Assembly: GCA_030601745.1 (NCBI GenBank)
Contig: JAUWBI010000009.1
Coordinates: 1-62,569, forward strand
Length of the DNA: 62,569 bases
From: Phycisphaerae bacterium
GTDB taxonomy: Bacteria; Planctomycetota; Phycisphaerae; Sedimentisphaerales; Anaerobacaceae
Direction: 5' to 3'
The notes under the pieces were generated by a model. It was not told the origin of the DNA. It saw nothing but the letters and a program-made list of their open reading frames with translations, and ran no database searches. The stretch's first letter is position 1. Each line of letters starts with the position of its first letter. A program made the translations under genes and the position numbers. Shown here piece after piece: positions 59,021 through 62,569 of this stretch.

Positions 59021-61258
59021 TTATCTTGTAGTGAAACTCCACACAACGCCAGTTGTAGTTCCTGCATTAACTTCGTCAATCCGCCAGTAGTACATTGTTT
59101 TCCTGCCAAGTTTCGGCGGATCATAAGTGGTCTCAGTCTGATTGAGTATGAAATCATCTGTCGTTAATGTTGGGCTGGTTCCAAGATATACATCGTGCGA
59201 AACCGCACCGGCACCTGCCAGCCAGCTCAGTATTACGGTGTTCCTGTTAACACGGGTCTGACCGTCTGATGGAGTTGGCTCCGTTGCCTTTAGATTGGGA
59301 GCTCCAGTCGTCGCCGAAGCCTCGGTAGACTCTGCCGTTTCGTACTGGCCGGCGCTCTTGTCCCGTGCCTTTACCGTGTAGGTGTACGGGGTCTCAGGAC
59401 TAAGCCCCGTATCCTCATAGCTCGGACTGTCCTGCCAGCCGCTGTCGTTACCACCGCCAGCTGTGCACGTGAAGTAGTATTCAACACCGCTGTCATCAGT
59501 AGCGGTAGTGGCTGTCATCGAAATCGAGGTGCTTCCCGTCGCGTCCGGCACAGCAGCCCAGGTCATCGGGTCTGGCGTGGGCGGCTCGGTATCAGGAGCC
59601 GGGTTGACCGTGATGTTGACAGCATCGGAGGTCCTCGTTGCGCCCTCGTTGTCTGTGGCCTTGGCCGTCAGACTGTAACTGCCAACTGGGACGTTATTCC
59701 AGGTGTAGCTGTATGGAGATGTAGTGTCCTCACCAATCTTGCTGCCGTCCTGGTAGAACTCCACCTTCGTCACAGTACCGTCGCTGTCTGAAGCGACCGC
59801 ATCGATCGTGATGCTATCATCTTCGGTGAACGCCGCACCATCTGAAGGAGACGTAATGCTTACAGTAGGCCGTCGATTCCCCGTCGTTAAGAAGGTCACG
59901 ATTAGCTCAGGTCGATAATCCAGGGTGGGATGCTCGGCGGCTGCCATGTGCCAGCCGTTCGTGCCGTTGGGCAGAATGGCCCAACCGTTGTTTACCGCTA
60001 TCCCGTCCGCCCAGGCCTGCAGCGTGGCCGTAACGTCCAGATCCACGTCGCTGTCGGGGGAGTTTGATGGAACACCGTCGTCCTCATCGAGTGCGGCTTC
60101 GGTGCCATCCGCTTGAATTCCATTGCCGCCGAAGGAATTGTTCCATGTCACCTCCGTATCAACCCACGGCAGGAGCACCGGATGCAGCCTGCCGCCGTTG
60201 CCGTCGTCGGTCGAACGGATTCGCAGCGTGGCCGAGATGATCGCCGAACCCGAAGGAATTTGGCTGCTGGCGTCCGTGCCAATGATGTCGTCGAAGCGGA
60301 GCAATATCTGCGAAAGTCCGCCGCCACTGTCCGTGTCGGCGTTGTACTGGTACTGGTAGCCGCCGTAGTACTGGGTGGCGCTGTCGGCGTAGTTATCATT
60401 CGCAGTTGCCCAACGTATCATCGTGTCCACCATCCCCGTGTAGCCACCCACACCCTGCTGGAAGCTGAGCGTCTCCGGGGGCACAATCGAAGTGTCGATT
60501 TCTATGGTCAAGGTCGTCGCGGCCATCGGGTTGCCAGCCAGGTCCGCAATGCCACTAAGCGTGATCGCATAAAGCCCGTTTCCGAAGTCGCCGCCGCCTG
60601 TAGGCGCGAGCGTGATCACGTCGCTAATCTCATCGTAACTGAACAAGTAATCGCTTCCTTCAATCAACGGCACGCTGTCCTTGGTAACGGCAACCGTCGC
60701 GGCATTGATGACCGTCCAGTCGTCGATGCCATCGCCGGCATCACTGAGCTGGATCTGGAAGCTCGACTGGGTGGTGTTTACCGTGACCTCGCCATCGTCC
60801 GCATCCAGGTCGTCCGGTCCATTGTCGAGCGGTGCGAGTAAGCTGGCCGTCGGCGGAGTAACGTCCATCGGCGGGAGAGTAACGGTGTCGAACACGTCTC
60901 CGTTGTTATAGCAAGCATAAAGGGTCAGCGACTCGCTGGCTACGTCGATGACGCAGTGATGTAAAGTGGATTCAGCGTATATCTGATACGGATTCGGGTT
61001 CACGTTGATGTCACGGAGCGGCGCCCCACCTCCGCCGGTCACGACGTAGTGCACGCCATCTTTGAAGCTGCTTTCATAGAAATGATCGTGGCCGCTAAAC
61101 ACCATCCATATCCACACCATACGCCTCAAACAGTGGAACCAGATGCGTCTGGACGCCTGTATCACCACCGTGGCTCCCGGAGCTATAGGGAGGATGATGG
61201 AAATAGACGATCTGCCAATCAGCGCTCGTGCACTCGGGCGACTGCAGTTCTGCCTCAA
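59021..61258 (-). CDS. C-terminal piece of a frameshifted secreted metallophosphoesterase: HDH motif, Ig-like, DNRLRE-like and FnIII domains
   Basis: 745 codons from the annotated ATG, but meaningful sequence begins near residue 53 (VFSGHDHFYESSFKDGVHYVVTGGGGAPL), the last metal-binding block of a purple-acid-phosphatase-like enzyme whose first half is in another frame (61095-61982). Next come a Big-like domain (~120-250), a DNRLRE/CBM96-like domain (~255-450, LRFDDIIGTDASSQIPSGSAIISATLRIRS), an Ig-like domain (PTVSITSPSDGAAFTEDDSITI ... VKFYQDG-type) and two FnIII-like domains. The frame change coincides with a 4-bp duplication at 61102-61113. The real protein would be ~985 residues. A terminator follows. 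Confidence 0.75.
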   Translation of the reverse strand: MRQNCSRPSARALIGRSSISIILPIAPGATVVIQASRRIWFHCLRRMVWIWMVFSGHDHFYESSFKDGVHYVVTGGGGAPLRDINVNPNPYQIYAESTLHHCVIDVASESLTLYACYNNGDVFDTVTLPPMDVTPPTASLLAPLDNGPDDLDADDGEVTVNTTQSSFQIQLSDAGDGIDDWTVINAATVAVTKDSVPLIEGSDYLFSYDEISDVITLAPTGGGDFGNGLYAITLSGIADLAGNPMAATTLTIEIDTSIVPPETLSFQQGVGGYTGMVDTMIRWATANDNYADSATQYYGGYQYQYNADTDSGGGLSQILLRFDDIIGTDASSQIPSGSAIISATLRIRSTDDGNGGRLHPVLLPWVDTEVTWNNSFGGNGIQADGTEAALDEDDGVPSNSPDSDVDLDVTATLQAWADGIAVNNGWAILPNGTNGWHMAAAEHPTLDYRPELIVTFLTTGNRRPTVSITSPSDGAAFTEDDSITIDAVASDSDGTVTKVEFYQDGSKIGEDTTSPYSYTWNNVPVGSYSLTAKATDNEGATRTSDAVNITVNPAPDTEPPTPDPMTWAAVPDATGSTSISMTATTATDDSGVEYYFTCTAGGGNDSGWQDSPSYEDTGLSPETPYTYTVKARDKSAGQYETAESTEASATTGAPNLKATEPTPSDGQTRVNRNTVILSWLAGAGAVSHDVYLGTSPTLTTDDFILNQTETTYDPPKLGRKTMYYWRIDEVNAGTTTGVVWSFTTR

Positions 61259-61982
61259 GCCACGTGTACTGCGGGCTTCCTGAAGAATAACTCGCGTTGT
61301 GCGTATTCAGGCCGATGAACCGCACGCCCCCGTACGTGAACGCAAACCAGTAATCGTTATTCCCAAGGGAGAAAAGGTCGCGAAACAGGTTTCCGCTGCC
61401 CTCATGGTTGCCGATGATCGGAAGCAGGGGTGTGTTAATCATCAGGTCATAAGCCGGGTCAAAGAATTGAGGCCCCCACTGGCCGGGACTATCGCCGTCA
61501 CTAACCAGGTCACCGGTATGGATGACAATCTCAGGCCCGCTGGCGATAATGCCTTGAATTACCGCGGCGTGATCCCCTGGATTCGTCCGTGTGTCCCCGT
61601 AGGCAACAAAGCGGAAGTTGCGCTCCGCTGCAGGCGCCGTGGCAAACGTGCTTTGGGCGCTTGTAATCGTTTTCGACTTGTCGACAGACGTCACCGTGTA
61701 GTAATACGGGGTATCAGCGGCAAGGCCGGTGAGTTCTATCTCGTGGATCTTTACCTTTGTGGAATCCTCCACATAATCTTCATTGGGCGCCCCAAGTCCA
61801 AAATCAACCCGGCTGGCCGCCCTAGTGTTCGTCTCCCACATAATGACAATCGAGTCCGGAGTCAACTGCTGCAGGTACGGCCCCTTGATGATACTCACTG
61901 CTTTAGGGGCTGCGTCGGCCGGAGTAACTGCAATAGCTAAGAGAACTGCTAATGCTGCAAAAAAAGCCAATCTCGTTTTCAT
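61095..61982 (-). CDS. N-terminal piece of a frameshifted purple-acid-phosphatase-like protein
   Basis: 295 codons. Signal peptide (LAFFAALAVLLAIAVTPADA), an FnIII-like N-terminal domain (KGPYLQQLTPDSIVIMWET ... YYYTVTSVD) and a calcineurin-like phosphoesterase core: FVAYGDTRTNPGDHAAV, VIHTGDLVSDGD, PIIGNHEG and VYFHHPPYSSGSHGG. After LVPLFEAYGVDMDGV it meets a stop, where the family continues LVFSGHDHFYE; that continuation lies in the next frame. The cause appears to be an extra 4 bases (GGAT repeated). The enzyme is therefore inactive, phase-variable, or the assembly has an error here. Confidence 0.8.
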   Translation of the reverse strand: MKTRLAFFAALAVLLAIAVTPADAAPKAVSIIKGPYLQQLTPDSIVIMWETNTRAASRVDFGLGAPNEDYVEDSTKVKIHEIELTGLAADTPYYYTVTSVDKSKTITSAQSTFATAPAAERNFRFVAYGDTRTNPGDHAAVIQGIIASGPEIVIHTGDLVSDGDSPGQWGPQFFDPAYDLMINTPLLPIIGNHEGSGNLFRDLFSLGNNDYWFAFTYGGVRFIGLNTHNASYSSGSPQYTWLEAELQSPECTSADWQIVYFHHPPYSSGSHGGDTGVQTHLVPLFEAYGVDMDGV

Positions 61983-62569
61983 AATAATTTCCTTTCAGTT
62001 TTAAATAAAAGTTTTCTGCAAAAAAAACGCAACTATTTCTAAAAATAACGCCTTATGACGTTATTTCACACCATTTTTTATACCGCCTCTTCGTTCATAA
62101 ATCTATCGTGGAAACTACGGGATTTTGCAGTTTCGTGTTAAAAATAAAACCCTTCTCCAAAATACGTAAGTTTATAGCAAATAATAATTTACAGCCGTTA
62201 TTCTCTCGCATTTTCTCCCGTCCTGGCTGTTATCCTCAATTTCCGAGATGATTGCCTCGTGGAGCTCCTAACCGTGATTCAGGTACAAATGTAACAAATT
62301 CCCTGAAGCCGTCAAGCCAAATTTCCAAAAAAAATCTGTCCAATTTGGCAAATTTGTCCCCGCGCACTTCATCATTGGCTATTCCTTGTTCGATATGGAT
62401 ACATACGCTTCTAACAGGCGTATTCGACATTCCTTGTTCGATATTGGATATTCGCCCCGCAATTCCCGTCAACACATAAAATTCTGCCCGTAGGGCCTCC
62501 ACAATTTTGCATTTTACATTTTAATCTTTAATTTTCCCTCCGCCCCCCCAATGTAGGGGCAACCCCCTG
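61983..62569. other. Repeat-rich intergenic end of window
   Basis: No credible gene. 62330-62470 contains several copies of a TCGAACAAGGAAT-like motif (minus strand reading NIEQGMSN/HIEQGIAND). The last bases carry TGTAGGGGCAACCC, the same as the element at 17097-17159. Confidence 0.5.

Noticed and set aside
58847-59167. Plus-strand open frame across the terminator of the phosphatase-like gene
   Set aside because: It overlaps a terminator hairpin and the opposite coding strand; no family features.
62236-62502. 88-codon minus-strand open frame at the window end
   Set aside because: Its sequence is mostly translated repeat (NIEQGMSN, HIEQGIAND), with no ribosome site or family likeness.

Overview
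The window looks like a chromosomal segment of a planctomycete, most likely of the class Phycisphaerae. The evidence is its mix of secreted sugar-degradation proteins (GH127, DUF4838, GH140-like, DUF6807, beta-helix), GEVED/GLUG/VCBS surface proteins ending in dockerin-like tails, a Tat-exported xylose-isomerase-like TIM barrel, a V-type rather than F-type ATPase, and many dispersed short repeats. This is a judgement from gene content; no 16S gene is present.

Layout. 1-6366 (minus): V-type ATPase operon, read H-I-K-E-C-(small membrane ORF)-F-A, with A cut by the window edge; the K ring subunit carries all residues known as Na+ ligands in Enterococcus hirae NtpK. 6486-11502 (minus): malate dehydrogenase, a GH127 lipoprotein and a VCBS/dockerin protein. 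11850-18213: MBL-fold hydrolase, response regulator plus a very large CBS-PAS-GAF hybrid kinase, and an FHA-GAF protein. 18298-27892 (minus): Met-rich lipoprotein, PEBP protein with a tiny upstream lipoprotein ORF, DUF6807, purine permease, S8 peptidase, exported MTA/SAH nucleosidase and DUF4838. 27958-31112: tRNA-Leu(UAG) and a 3' fragment of tRNA-Leu enclosing two unusual secreted-protein genes. 31161-34140: xseB, xseA and a GH140-like protein. 34444-40055: membrane C39-type peptidase, beta-helix protein, L,D-transpeptidase, an unknown lipoprotein and a YhaM-like HD protein. 40260-47008 (plus): proS, exported isomerase, DUF4416, WecA-like transferase and O-antigen ligase. 47127-49910 (minus): serpin-like lipoprotein, YebC, YpmS-like membrane protein. 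50115-58839 (plus): pyrF, a 1536-residue GLUG protein, murD, an MNT/HEPN pair and a PilZ protein. 59021-61982 (minus): a purple-acid-phosphatase-like gene broken by a 4-bp duplication.

The most unusual signal is architectural. At three places a small cargo sits just downstream of a conserved gene (tRNA-Leu, murD, the HD-domain gene), and on its far side lies a diverged copy of that gene's own 3' end in the same orientation. At the HD gene this has happened twice in a row, giving [HD gene 3' end]-[lipoprotein]-[3'-end copy]-[L,D-transpeptidase]-[3'-end copy]. No integrase or transposase is encoded in any cargo. This resembles serial cassette capture at gene 3' ends, either by an unseen recombinase or by one-sided homologous recombination with DNA from relatives.

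The second signal is a dense set of heptanucleotide tandem repeats and palindromic elements. They lie between genes, directly against start codons, and in frame inside genes: murD contains at least four such segments, and the MBL hydrolase contains a 63-bp insertion flanked by a 6-bp direct repeat.
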